A DNA stretch of 64,000 nucleotides from UBA1479 sp963972065 (lineage in GTDB: Bacteria > Pseudomonadota > Alphaproteobacteria > Rhodospirillales > Casp-alpha2). The stretch spans positions 1 through 64,000 of the forward strand of contig CAXAVJ010000008.1 of assembly GCA_963972065.1 (NCBI GenBank), read 5' to 3'. Shown here one piece after another: positions 52,484 to 60,621 of the stretch. The notes under the pieces were generated by a model. That model saw only the letters and a list, made by a program, of their open reading frames with translations. It was not told the origin of the DNA and ran no database searches. The stretch's first letter is position 1. The number at the start of each line of letters is the position of its first letter. The position numbers were made by a program, and so were the translations under genes.

Positions 52484-53914
52484 ATGCCTGATCTTACCGA
52501 CCCTCTGATCCTCGCCCGCATTCAGTTCGCCTTTACCGTCTCCGCGCATATCGTCTTTCCGGCGTTCTCCATCGGGTTGGCCAGTTTCCTCGCCGTGCTG
52601 GAGGGATTGTGGCTGTGGACCCGCGATGACAGCTACCTCAAGGTTTTCAAGTACTGGAAGGTGATCTTCGCCGTAACCTTCGGCATGGGCGTCGTATCGG
52701 GCATCGTCATGAGCTACCAGTTCGGCACCAACTGGAGCGTCTTTTCCGATAAGACCGGCCCGGTTCTGGGGCCCCTGATGGGCTACGAAGTGATGTCGGC
52801 GTTCTTTCTCGAAGCCGGCTTCCTCGGCGTCATGCTGTTCGGCATGGAACGGGTGGGCCGCCGGCTACATTTCTTCGCGACCCTGATGGTCGCCGTCGGC
52901 ACCCTGTTTTCCGCGTTCTGGATTCTGTCCGTGAACTCCTGGATGCAGACGCCCCAGGGATATGCCATCAACGACGTCGGTCAATTTATTCCCGCCGACT
53001 GGTGGGCGGTGGTGTTCAATCCGTCCTTCCCCTACCGCCTGGTCCACATGGTGCTGGCCGCCTATCTGACCACAGCCTTCGTGGTCGGCGGCGTCGGTGC
53101 CTGGCATCTGCTGCGCAACGCCCAAGACCGGGGGGCCAGGATCATGTTCTCCATGGCCATGTGGATGGCCCTGATCGTCGCCCCCCTGCAGGTCGTCGCG
53201 GGCGACTTCCACGGCCTCAACACCCTGAAGCATCAGCCGGCCAAGATCGCCGCCATGGAAGGCCATTACGAAACCCGCAAGGGCGCGCCCCTGATCCTGT
53301 TCGGCCTGCCCGACGATGATGCCGAGGTGACGCGCTTCGCGGTCGAGATTCCCAAACTCGGCTCCCTGATCCTGACCCACGACTGGGACGGCGAAATCAA
53401 GGGCCTGAAGGACTGGCCCAAGGAGGACCGCCCGCCCGCCGCGATCATTTTCTGGAGTTTCCGGATCATGGTCGCCATCGGCATGGCGATGGCCGCCATC
53501 GGGTTGTGGAGTGGATTGATGCGCCTGCGCGGCCGGATGTACGATGCCCGTCTGCTGCAATGGTGCGCCGTGGCCATGGCGCCCTCGGGCTTCGTTGCCG
53601 TCGTCGCCGGATGGATCACCACCGAAGTCGGCCGCCAGCCCTGGACCGTCTACGGCCTGTTGCGCACGGCAGATTCCGTCTCGCCCATCGGCGCCGCCGC
53701 CGTCGGGGCCTCTCTGGTCGCCTTCATCATCGTCTATTTCGCCGTATTCGGGGCCGGGGTGTTCTACATCCTGCGCCTGATGTCGAAGACGCCCGACGCC
53801 GGCATCGACGAGGACATCGGCCCGACCCGCGCCGCCGGCATCACGCCCGCCGCCGCCGTACGCGCGGCCCGCGACCTGCTGCGCAAGGCGAAGACACAGG
53901 GACAGGGGGACTAG
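52484..53914 (+). CDS. cioA: Cyanide-insensitive (bd-type) quinol oxidase subunit I
   Basis: A protein of 476 residues with about nine transmembrane helices. The heme b595 ligand His is in SAHIVFPAFSIGLAS; GYEVMSAFFLEAGFLGVMLFG is the conserved heme region; QPAKIAAMEGHYETR marks the quinol-loop start. The Q-loop is short and the length is well below that of E. coli CydA (about 520), as in the CIO subgroup. It oxidises ubiquinol and reduces oxygen without pumping protons. cioB follows after four bases. Confidence 0.92.
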   Translation: MPDLTDPLILARIQFAFTVSAHIVFPAFSIGLASFLAVLEGLWLWTRDDSYLKVFKYWKVIFAVTFGMGVVSGIVMSYQFGTNWSVFSDKTGPVLGPLMGYEVMSAFFLEAGFLGVMLFGMERVGRRLHFFATLMVAVGTLFSAFWILSVNSWMQTPQGYAINDVGQFIPADWWAVVFNPSFPYRLVHMVLAAYLTTAFVVGGVGAWHLLRNAQDRGARIMFSMAMWMALIVAPLQVVAGDFHGLNTLKHQPAKIAAMEGHYETRKGAPLILFGLPDDDAEVTRFAVEIPKLGSLILTHDWDGEIKGLKDWPKEDRPPAAIIFWSFRIMVAIGMAMAAIGLWSGLMRLRGRMYDARLLQWCAVAMAPSGFVAVVAGWITTEVGRQPWTVYGLLRTADSVSPIGAAAVGASLVAFIIVYFAVFGAGVFYILRLMSKTPDAGIDEDIGPTRAAGITPAAAVRAARDLLRKAKTQGQGD

Positions 53915-53918
53915 GGCC

Positions 53919-54923
53919 ATGGAACTCGACCTTGCCTTCATCTGGGCCGGGCTGATTGCCTTTGCGATCCTGGCCTATGTCGTGCTCGACGGCTTCGATC
54001 TTGGCGTCGGCATCCTGTTCCCCTTCCTGCGCACGGAACAAGACCGCGATACGGCGATGAATTCCGTGGCCCCGGTGTGGGACGGTAATGAAACCTGGCT
54101 TGTGTTGGGCGGGGGCGGGTTGTTCGCCGTGTTTCCGCTGGCCTATGCGACGATCCTGCCGGCTCTGTATGCGCCCCTGACCGCCATGCTGATCGGCCTG
54201 ATCTTCCGCGGCGTATCCTTTGAATTCCGATGGCGCACGACGCGCGGCAAGTTCCTGTGGGATTGGGGCTTCACCGGCGGATCGCTGCTTGCCACCTTCG
54301 CCCAGGGCATCACGCTGGGCGCCCTGGTTCAGGGCATCCATGTCGTCGACCGGGCCTATGCGGGCGGCTGGTGGGACTGGTTGACGCCGTTCAGCATCGT
54401 CACGGGATTGGCCCTGGTGGCGGGTTACATGCTGCTCGGTGCGACCTGGCTGGTCATGAAGACCGAGGGCGACCTGCGCGCCCGCGCCCGCGACATCGCC
54501 GAGCGCGCCGCCATCGTGACCCTGCTGCTGATCGGCGGCGTCAGCCTGGCGACGCCCTATCTCAACCCGGTCTATCTCGAACGCTGGTTCACCGGCCCGA
54601 CGGCGGCGTTCAGCCTGATCGTGCCGTCGCTTGTCGTGGTCTGCGTCTGGCGGATATTCCTGGGCCTGCGCGACGGCAACGACGCACAACCGTTCCTGGC
54701 CGCCCTCGGCCTGTTCGTGCTGTGTTATATCGGCATCGGCATCAGCTTCTATCCCTACATGGTGCCGCCCGGCATCACCATCTGGGACGCGGCGGCGCCC
54801 GACGAAAGCCTTGGCTTCCTGCTGGTGGGGGCGGCCGTGCTGCTGCCCGTGATCCTGGGTTATACGGCCTATGCCTATTGGGTGTTCCGCGGCAAGGTCG
54901 ACCCGTCGGAGGGATATCACTGA
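53919..54923 (+). CDS. cioB: Cyanide-insensitive (bd-type) quinol oxidase subunit II
   Basis: A protein of 334 residues with about eight hydrophobic helices. FIWAGLIAFAILAYVVLDGFDLGVG at the start, WDGNETWLVLGGGGLFAVFPLAYA and FRGVSFEFRWR are subunit II signatures. It partners CioA in the bd complex. Its stop overlaps the start of the small CydX-like gene (CTGA). Confidence 0.93.
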   Translation: MELDLAFIWAGLIAFAILAYVVLDGFDLGVGILFPFLRTEQDRDTAMNSVAPVWDGNETWLVLGGGGLFAVFPLAYATILPALYAPLTAMLIGLIFRGVSFEFRWRTTRGKFLWDWGFTGGSLLATFAQGITLGALVQGIHVVDRAYAGGWWDWLTPFSIVTGLALVAGYMLLGATWLVMKTEGDLRARARDIAERAAIVTLLLIGGVSLATPYLNPVYLERWFTGPTAAFSLIVPSLVVVCVWRIFLGLRDGNDAQPFLAALGLFVLCYIGIGISFYPYMVPPGITIWDAAAPDESLGFLLVGAAVLLPVILGYTAYAYWVFRGKVDPSEGYH

Positions 54924-55027
54924 AACCGACTGTCCGGCGTCTCTTGTGGTTCGCGGCTCTTTGGCTCGTCGGCGTTGCAACCGTGGGGATGATCGCCTAC
55001 GTCATTAAGCTGGTTCTGCTGCCCTGA
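54920..55027 (+). CDS. CydX/DUF2474-like small oxidase subunit, predicted CTG start
   Basis: A 35-residue single-helix protein: an N-terminal basic segment (KPTVRRLLWF), then a hydrophobic stretch ALWLVGVATVGMIAYVI and an end KLVLLP. The position immediately after cioB and the composition match DUF2474/CydX small subunits that stabilise bd oxidases. No ATG, GTG or TTG is available before the helix; the only codon at correct distance from the strong GGAGGG site (54908-54913) is CTG at 54920, which overlaps the cioB TGA. Use of CTG is inferred. Confidence 0.7.
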   Translation: MKPTVRRLLWFAALWLVGVATVGMIAYVIKLVLLP

Positions 55028-55065
55028 CGGACCGCCCCGCCCACCGATCCTCTTAAGGCCCCTCC

Positions 55066-56088
55066 ATGCTCAAGCTTTCCGTCCTCGACCAATCCACCGC
55101 CGCCCAGGATCAGGCCCCCGATCAGGCGATCCGCGACACCATCGCCCTTGCCAAGCACTGCGAGGACCTGGGCTATGCCCGGTTCTGGGTGTCGGAACAT
55201 CACGACCATCCGTCGATCGTCGGCACGGCGCCGGAAATCGTCATGGCCGCCGTCGCCCAGTCGACGGACCGCATCCGCATCGGGTCGGCCGGGGTCATGC
55301 TGCCCCATTACGCGCCGCTCAAGGTCGCCGAACAGTTCCGCGTGCTGGAAGCCATCGCCCCCGGGCGTATCGATCTGGGCCTGGGCCGGGCCCCCGGGTC
55401 CGACGGCAAGACGGCGCTGGCGCTCAACCCCAACGCGGGCGAGGACGCCGAACATTTTCCCGCCAACGTGCGCGACCTGATGGCCTGGGTGTCGGGCACG
55501 GACCTGATCGACGGCCATCCCTTCCGCGGCGTCGAGGCCCATCCCATGTTCCCCGGATCGCCGGAAATCTGGATGCTCGGCACCTCCGACTACGGCGCTC
55601 AGGTCGCGGCGCACTTCGGCATTCCCTATTGCTTCGCGCATTTCATCACCGACGGCCATGGGGTGGAGCGCGCGTTCGACATCTACCGCGAACGCTATCA
55701 GCCGTCGGAACGCCATCCCGAACCCCAGGCCAGCGTCTGCATTTGGGCGCTCGCGGCCGAGACGGAAACCGAGGCCGAACGCCTGTTCACGTCGCGCGCC
55801 CATGCCCGGCTGATGCGCGAAACCGGCCGGCGCGGGCCCATGGAATCGCCCGAGACGCTCGCCGGATACGACTATTCCGGGCCGGAGAAGGCCTGGCTCG
55901 CCCAGTACAGGGAACGGTCCATCGTCGGCACCGGCGATCAGGTATTCGCCGAACTGTCCGGGCGGGCCCAGGCCTACGGCATCGACGAGGTCGTGGTCTT
56001 GACCTGGACCTATCATCAGGCCGACCGGCGGCGTTCCTACGCGTTGCTGGCCGAGGCGGCGCGGGGGAACACGGTAAAAAATGACTGA
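55066..56088 (+). CDS. LLM-class flavin-dependent oxidoreductase
   Basis: A protein of 340 residues, of the luciferase-like monooxygenase superfamily: FWVSEHHDHPSIVGTAPEI, RIRIGSAGVMLPHYAPLKVAEQFRVLEA (in part) and GRIDLGLGRAPG are conserved. The MsnO8-type group is closest in appearance. Substrate unknown. It lies 38 bases after the cioX-like gene on the same strand, so it could be read through from cioAB. Confidence 0.85.
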   Translation: MLKLSVLDQSTAAQDQAPDQAIRDTIALAKHCEDLGYARFWVSEHHDHPSIVGTAPEIVMAAVAQSTDRIRIGSAGVMLPHYAPLKVAEQFRVLEAIAPGRIDLGLGRAPGSDGKTALALNPNAGEDAEHFPANVRDLMAWVSGTDLIDGHPFRGVEAHPMFPGSPEIWMLGTSDYGAQVAAHFGIPYCFAHFITDGHGVERAFDIYRERYQPSERHPEPQASVCIWALAAETETEAERLFTSRAHARLMRETGRRGPMESPETLAGYDYSGPEKAWLAQYRERSIVGTGDQVFAELSGRAQAYGIDEVVVLTWTYHQADRRRSYALLAEAARGNTVKND

Positions 56089-56391
56089 AAAAGTCCGAAT
56101 TATATTTCCGAACATCAGTTATTTTTCATATCTTTATTTATTATTTCAGAACCACCCATCTGAAATGCCTGAATAATTTATCCGAACAAACGGGCGGAAT
56201 ATTTTAACTGTTTGACTTCGCGTATCCATGCCCTTATGGTTCCGACCCAGCGAGTTGCATTTTGTTTTCGTGATATGAAAGATCGGTCCGCCGGTCATCT
56301 TCGTGATCCCCTGACAATGCGAGCGTTATCCCGGCTGTTCGGCGCATGAGGCGTCGTACGGCACCCATACTCCTGTTAGAGGACATTAAAA
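56089..56391. other. AT-rich non-coding region with the csp promoter and leader
   Basis: The first 130 bases are unusually rich in A/T, with no terminator-like hairpin before an T-rich run. The second half holds the cold-shock promoter (56212-56240) and a leader of about 145 bases before the csp ATG. No protein-coding frame is convincing. Confidence 0.5.
56212..56240 (+). promoter_or_regulatory. Predicted cold-shock gene promoter
   Basis: TTGACT (56212-56217) and TATGGT (56235-56240) are separated by exactly 17 bases. The predicted start near 56247 leaves a 145-base untranslated leader, a feature of cold-inducible cspA-type messages. Confidence 0.55.
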
Positions 56392-56601
56392 ATGACCACA
56401 GGTACCGTTAAGTTTTTCAACGCTGACAAAGGCTATGGCTTCATCGAACCGGAAGACGGTTCCAAGGACGCCTTCGTGCACATTTCCGCCGTCGAGCGCG
56501 CCGGCCTGAGCACCCTCAAGGAAGGCCAGAAGGTCACCTACGACCTGACCGCCGGCCAGAACGGCAAGACTGCCGCTGAGAATCTGTCGATCGCCGACTA
56601 A
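56392..56601 (+). CDS. csp: Cold-shock domain protein
   Basis: A 69-residue CspA-type OB-fold protein: TGTVKFFNADKGYGFI (RNP1 region KGYGFI) and DAFVHISAV (RNP2) are conserved. It binds single-stranded nucleic acid and acts as an RNA chaperone. TTAGAGGA precedes the ATG. The long leader suggests post-transcriptional control by temperature. Confidence 0.95.
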   Translation: MTTGTVKFFNADKGYGFIEPEDGSKDAFVHISAVERAGLSTLKEGQKVTYDLTAGQNGKTAAENLSIAD

Positions 56602-56716
56602 TCAGAACGACGCCGGGTTACGGGAAGGGGTCCGCTTCGGCCGACCCTTTCCCGGCCCTGGTTTCGTCGGCGGCCCGCAAGGGCATTCTGATCCGTTCCC
56701 ATCCGGAGAGGTAAAG

Positions 56717-56887
56717 ATGGCCCGCAAGCCAAATTACGATTTCGAACGCAAAGAACGTGAACGCCAAAAGGCCGCCAAGAAGGCCGAACGCGCCGCCGCG
56801 AAAGAAGCCGCAAAGGGCGGCACGTCTACTGACGCCGACCAGCCGGCCGCCGATTCCGCGCCGCTCGGGACTGCATCTTCCGAATAA
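56717..56887 (+). CDS. Small charged protein, conserved downstream of csp
   Basis: A 56-residue protein, MARKPNYDFERKERERQK at the start, then an Ala/Lys helix and a polar tail. AGAGGTAAAG lies before the ATG. I recall the same small protein with the MARKPNYxFERxERxRxK start in many alphaproteobacteria, but its function is unknown. It follows csp by 115 bases on the same strand. Confidence 0.65.
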   Translation: MARKPNYDFERKERERQKAAKKAERAAAKEAAKGGTSTDADQPAADSAPLGTASSE

Positions 56888-57022
56888 TTTCGCCCCGGTG
56901 CGGCTGCCCCACGGCGCCGCCCAACGGGACCACCCTCCACACGAACACCAATCATTGCCGGTTCGCGCCGGGGCCTTTGCCCTGCGCAGCGCGCCCGGCC
57001 AATCCCCCACTAAGGAATTTTC

Positions 57023-57214
57023 ATGACCACCGAACAAAACTTTCTCATCACCTATGGCCTGCACAACTTCGTCAGCCATGCCCCGGACCCGGCCTCGATG
57101 TCGGGCCGCAACGCCTTCGTCATCCGCCGCCGCGAAGGGGCCGACATGGTGCGCCATGCCACCTCCCTGATCGAAGGCAGCTACGGCGACCGCGCCGACA
57201 TCCGGCTGATTTAA
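57023..57214 (+). CDS. Small protein of unknown function
   Basis: A 63-residue protein (start MTTEQNFLITYGLHNFVSHA, middle NAFVIRRREGADMVRHATS). TAAGGA precedes the ATG at good spacing. It is soluble and not recognised. Third small same-strand gene in this stretch after csp. Confidence 0.5.
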   Translation: MTTEQNFLITYGLHNFVSHAPDPASMSGRNAFVIRRREGADMVRHATSLIEGSYGDRADIRLI

Positions 57215-57233
57215 TCTGACCCCGCGATCCCGG

Positions 57234-57503
57234 TCATTCCGGGATCGCGCCGTCCAGCAGGGCGCGGCGGAACTTGCGGTCGCGCTTCAAATGCCATTCC
57301 CGGGACATCGCCTCGCCCCGCGTGCGGTAACGCTCCACGTATAGGATTTGCCAGACGCGGCCCCGCGTGGATTTTGCGCCTTTGCCTGAATTATGCGCCG
57401 CCAACCGCGCGCCAACGTCCGTCGACCAGCCGACATAAGTGCGGGCGGTGGCACCCTCGCCGGCGCCCAGGACGTAGACATAACAGCCCTTTGATCCGTT
57501 CAT
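57234..57503 (-). CDS. GIY-YIG family endonuclease-like protein
   Basis: An 89-residue protein. YVYVL and TYVGWSTDVGARLAAHN form the GIY-YIG core, with ILYVERYRTRGEAMSREWHLKR containing the conserved Arg and Glu. Single-domain members of this size (UPF0213-like, YhbQ-type) are common; the role is probably nucleic-acid cleavage or repair, unproven. It is convergent with the preceding small gene and divergent from the DsbA-like gene. Confidence 0.82.
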   Translation of the reverse strand: MNGSKGCYVYVLGAGEGATARTYVGWSTDVGARLAAHNSGKGAKSTRGRVWQILYVERYRTRGEAMSREWHLKRDRKFRRALLDGAIPE

Positions 57504-57567
57504 GGTTTGAAATCCGGCATGGGGGCCCTAGATTGAGGTCACATCCGCAGGACAAGGAATACCCCCG

Positions 57568-58206
57568 ATGGCCGATCCGATCACCCTGGAAGTGTTCTCC
57601 GATTACGTCTGCCCCTGGTGTTACCTGGGCGACAACCGGGTGAAGCAGCTGAAGGAAAATTACGACGTCACCATCAAACTGGTGCATTTCCCGCTGCATC
57701 CGGAAACCCCCGCCGAAGGCCGCACCCTGGCCGACATGTTCGGCACCGGGCCGGAAGAAATCGCCCAGAAAAACGCCCGCATGCAGGGCCTGATGCAGGC
57801 CGAGGGCCTGCCCTTCAAGGACCGCAGCCACACCTACAATTCACGCCTGGCCCAGGAAGTCGGCACATGGGCCGAAACCCAGCCCGGCGGCGCGGCCATC
57901 CACGACAAATTCTTCGAGGCCTATTTCGTCGACCGCCGCAACATCGGCGACGTCGAGGTGATCCTGGACGTGGTCAAGGCCGCCGGCTTGGACGTGGACG
58001 AAGCACGCAAGGTGATCGAGGAGCGGACCTTCAAGGACGCCGTCGACGCCGACTGGGCCAAGTCCCATCAATACGGCGTCACCGGTGTGCCGACCTTCGT
58101 CGCCGCCGGCCCCGATGGCCAATTGCACGGCCTGGTCGGCGCCCAACCTTACGAAGGATTGGAACAGCTTGCGAAGGCCGTTGGCGCACAAAAAAAGAGC
58201 GGCTAA
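57568..58206 (+). CDS. DsbA-family oxidoreductase (FrnE-like)
   Basis: A 212-residue thioredoxin-fold protein with an all-helical insertion. The active site is VFSDYVCPWCYLG (CPWC), the cis-Pro lies in GVTGVPTFV, and there is no signal peptide, so it is cytoplasmic, like FrnE and 2-hydroxychromene-2-carboxylate isomerase relatives. It is probably a thiol-disulfide enzyme of stress response. AGGACAAGG precedes the ATG. Confidence 0.87.
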   Translation: MADPITLEVFSDYVCPWCYLGDNRVKQLKENYDVTIKLVHFPLHPETPAEGRTLADMFGTGPEEIAQKNARMQGLMQAEGLPFKDRSHTYNSRLAQEVGTWAETQPGGAAIHDKFFEAYFVDRRNIGDVEVILDVVKAAGLDVDEARKVIEERTFKDAVDADWAKSHQYGVTGVPTFVAAGPDGQLHGLVGAQPYEGLEQLAKAVGAQKKSG

Positions 58207-58260
58207 GCCCGGCGGGCCGTCTCCATCAATTCACGAATTCTGGCCGAACGCGGCGCAACA

Positions 58261-58614
58261 TCAGCCCCCGCCCAGAAACGCAAGGCGTCCCGCGCCGATA
58301 ACACCTTCAATGGCCGTACGGATCACGCTTAAGACCGCATTGATGATTTTCTCAACGGCGACGACGATCAAGGCGGCCACCATACGGGCAAATTCACGGA
58401 CCATCGTCTTGAGAGACTTTGTCCATCCCGGCAAATCTTCTTCGTCGATCCACCCGCCTGGCGCCGCACCCTTAGCGATCAGCGCCGAATACTCGGCAAT
58501 GTCCTGCGCATAGTCCTTGGCGAAGTCGGTAATGCTATCGACACCGACACTGGCCGTCCCGGCGGCCGCCGCCAGCACATCGTCCAGAAGCTTTCCTGCA
58601 TCCAATCTTGCCAT
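58261..58614 (-). CDS. Small protein of unknown function with a hydrophobic C-terminus
   Basis: A 117-residue protein. An acidic helical N-terminal half (LDAGKLLDDVLAAAAG to EYSALIAKG), then a WIDEEDLPGW segment, a strongly amphipathic/hydrophobic helix (MVAALIVVAVEKIINAVLSV) and a Gly-rich end. There is no signal peptide. It lies 35 bases after a lipoprotein gene on the same strand and is probably co-transcribed. Not recognised; pore-former-like in appearance but no evidence for that. Confidence 0.5.
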   Translation of the reverse strand: MARLDAGKLLDDVLAAAAGTASVGVDSITDFAKDYAQDIAEYSALIAKGAAPGGWIDEEDLPGWTKSLKTMVREFARMVAALIVVAVEKIINAVLSVIRTAIEGVIGAGRLAFLGGG

Positions 58615-58649
58615 GATTTTCCCTTTCCCTCAGACGCTAGCCTGCGCGG

Positions 58650-59183
58650 TTAGCGCTCCAGCGCCATTTCGTAGACGATCGCGTTCTTCAAGGCCCGGCG
58701 GATCGGTTTTCCGAACGCAGCCATGGCTTCGGCAGGTAAATCGACCTTCGAATCCGCGGTCCGCATTCGCTCGACCTCGTCGATGTACCACTTGAGTTGA
58801 TCGTCCGTCGGCACGTCGAGGGACTTGATGTCCTGCCACAACGACGCACCGCTGCTGTTGTCCTTGGTGATGTTGTCAGCCGTACTCGACCCGAACCAGC
58901 GGGTCAACGCAGGCTTCGGTTCCGGCCGCACATCGACCAGAACCATCAGGCCCTGGGCCTTGCCGATCAGCTTGTCGTAGACATCCTTCCGTTTGGACGC
59001 GTAATCCACGGTCTTCGTTCCCTCCCTTACGGAAACGAAAAGTGTCTCCGTCTCCGAAGACAATGCCTGCAGCCCGTCAACGATTGCCTGTTCGTGCTCC
59101 GGCGCCAGACGAACCGTACAGGCGGCCAATACCATCAAAGTCAGCGTGAGCACCGAAATGCGCTTCAGCAGTCGGCAAGTCAT
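58650..59183 (-). CDS. Lipoprotein of unknown function
   Basis: A 177-residue protein with a lipoprotein signal and lipobox LAAC (Cys17, MVLAACT). The mature part is helical and acidic with no recognised domain. ATG 59183 is chosen; ATG 59198 is possible. It heads a two-gene unit with the 117-residue protein, from an AT-rich upstream region at about 59215-59260. Both genes may be of recent acquisition because they have no counterpart in the housekeeping cluster. Confidence 0.55.
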   Translation of the reverse strand: MTCRLLKRISVLTLTLMVLAACTVRLAPEHEQAIVDGLQALSSETETLFVSVREGTKTVDYASKRKDVYDKLIGKAQGLMVLVDVRPEPKPALTRWFGSSTADNITKDNSSGASLWQDIKSLDVPTDDQLKWYIDEVERMRTADSKVDLPAEAMAAFGKPIRRALKNAIVYEMALER

Positions 59184-59386
59184 TTCCTGTCTTCCCATCC
59201 AGTGAATTCGCGGTATCCGTATATTAGATTATCTTTAATAAAATTTCGACACCGTTTCCCGCCACAGTTTAAGGTCTTTCTGCAGTCACACGATTTTAGG
59301 AATAGCCGCGATACCCCGCCTCTTGCCCGACGAGGCCGAACCACTGCCGGAAAGGCCCTGCGCTGTCCGGAAGCGTTTTGGCGTGG

Positions 59387-60334
59387 CTAGACCCGCCCTC
59401 CTTGGGGCAGGTCGAAGCCGCGCAGGAAATCTCCTGCATCCATGGCCTCCTTACCGGGACGCTGCATGCGCGTCGGGCGGAAAGCCCCTTCACCACATTG
59501 GATGGTCGCTTGATCATCCAACACCGTTCCCGGTTCCGCAGCACCCGCACCGTCGATGACCTCGGCGGCCAGGACCTTGATGCGCTTCTTGCCCGCCTCG
59601 AACCAGGTCCCCGGCCAGGGGGTGAAGGCGCGCACCGTGCGGGCCAACTCGGCCGCCGGCTTGGTCCAGTCGAGCCGCCCTTCCGCCTTGTCCAGCTTGG
59701 CCGCATAGGTCACGCCCACATCGGGTTGCGGCGTCGCCGGAAGCGTTCCGGCGACAAGACCGTCGAGCGCCCTCACGATCAGTTTCGACCCCAGCGCCGA
59801 GAGATCGTCGTGCAACGCCCCCGCGGTGGTCGTGTCGGTGATCGGCAGCCTACCGGTCAGCAGCATGGGCCCGGTGTCGAGGCCCGCATCCATTTGCATG
59901 ATGGTGACACCCGTCTCAGCGTCACCCGCCTGGATCGCGCGCTGGATGGGCGCCGCCCCGCGCCAGCGCGGCAGCAGGGAGGCATGAATGTTGAGACAAC
60001 CCAGGCGGGGGGCGTCGAGCACAGCCTGGGGCAGGATCAAACCATAGGCGACGACCACCGCCGCATCGGCGTTCAATGCCGCGAAGGCCGCCTGTTCCGC
60101 CGGATCCTTCAGGCTTTTCGGCGTGCGCACTTGAAGGCCCTGCTCCAGCGCGAAGGCATGGACCGGGCATGGCGTTTCTTTTTGCCCCCGATTGGCCGGG
60201 CGCGGCGGCTGGGCGTAGACGCATTTTATACGGTGGCCCGCGTCCAGCAGCGCGCGCAGCGCCGGGATCGAGAAATCGGGCGAACCCATGAAGATGAGAT
60301 CGAGGGCCGCGTGACCCGGCGCGGAAGAAGCCAT
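59387..60334 (-). CDS. fmt: Methionyl-tRNA formyltransferase
   Basis: A protein of 315 residues. LIFMGSPDFSIPAL, the catalytic-site NIHASLLPRWRGAAPIQRAI, and GVTIMQMDAGLDTGPML are diagnostic, and the C-terminal OB domain follows. It formylates initiator Met-tRNA. Normally fmt directly follows def; here a HigBA module sits between, and the fmt ATG overlaps the higA stop (TGATG), coupling the two. Confidence 0.95.
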   Translation of the reverse strand: MASSAPGHAALDLIFMGSPDFSIPALRALLDAGHRIKCVYAQPPRPANRGQKETPCPVHAFALEQGLQVRTPKSLKDPAEQAAFAALNADAAVVVAYGLILPQAVLDAPRLGCLNIHASLLPRWRGAAPIQRAIQAGDAETGVTIMQMDAGLDTGPMLLTGRLPITDTTTAGALHDDLSALGSKLIVRALDGLVAGTLPATPQPDVGVTYAAKLDKAEGRLDWTKPAAELARTVRAFTPWPGTWFEAGKKRIKVLAAEVIDGAGAAEPGTVLDDQATIQCGEGAFRPTRMQRPGKEAMDAGDFLRGFDLPQGGRV

Positions 60335-60612
60335 CAGGCGCGCCGCCGCACGTCGCGGTCGATTTCCGCGCCATGCTGATCGCGGGCGATCTCGATCTCG
60401 TAAAGGCTTTGCAGGTTCATCCAGAATTGCGGCGTGGTGTCGAAGAATTTGGCTAGCCGCAGGGCGGTATCGCCGGTGATCCCGCGCTGTTCGTTGACGA
60501 TGGCGCCGATCCGGGTCACCGGCACGCGAATGGCCGTGGCCAGCTTGTTGGCGCTGATGTCGAGCGGAACAAGGAATTCCTCGCGCAGGATTTCACCGGG
60601 GTGGACGGACAT
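60334..60612 (-). CDS. higA: HigA-family antitoxin (XRE-type HTH)
   Basis: A protein of 92 residues. HPGEILREEFL at the start, then the HTH ISANKLATAIRVPVTRIGAIVNEQRG and the family end TTPQFWMNLQSLYEIEIA match HigA antitoxins. AGGAG before ATG 60612 is at good spacing; the ATG at 60618 is too close to it. It lies 9 bases after a truncated higB. HigA proteins repress their own promoter, which may be missing with the lost higB 5' end. Confidence 0.88.
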   Translation of the reverse strand: MSVHPGEILREEFLVPLDISANKLATAIRVPVTRIGAIVNEQRGITGDTALRLAKFFDTTPQFWMNLQSLYEIEIARDQHGAEIDRDVRRRA

Positions 60613-60621
60613 GGTCATCTC

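Noticed and set aside
59378..60379. 333-codon plus-strand frame
   Set aside because: Antisense to fmt; no protein-like pattern.
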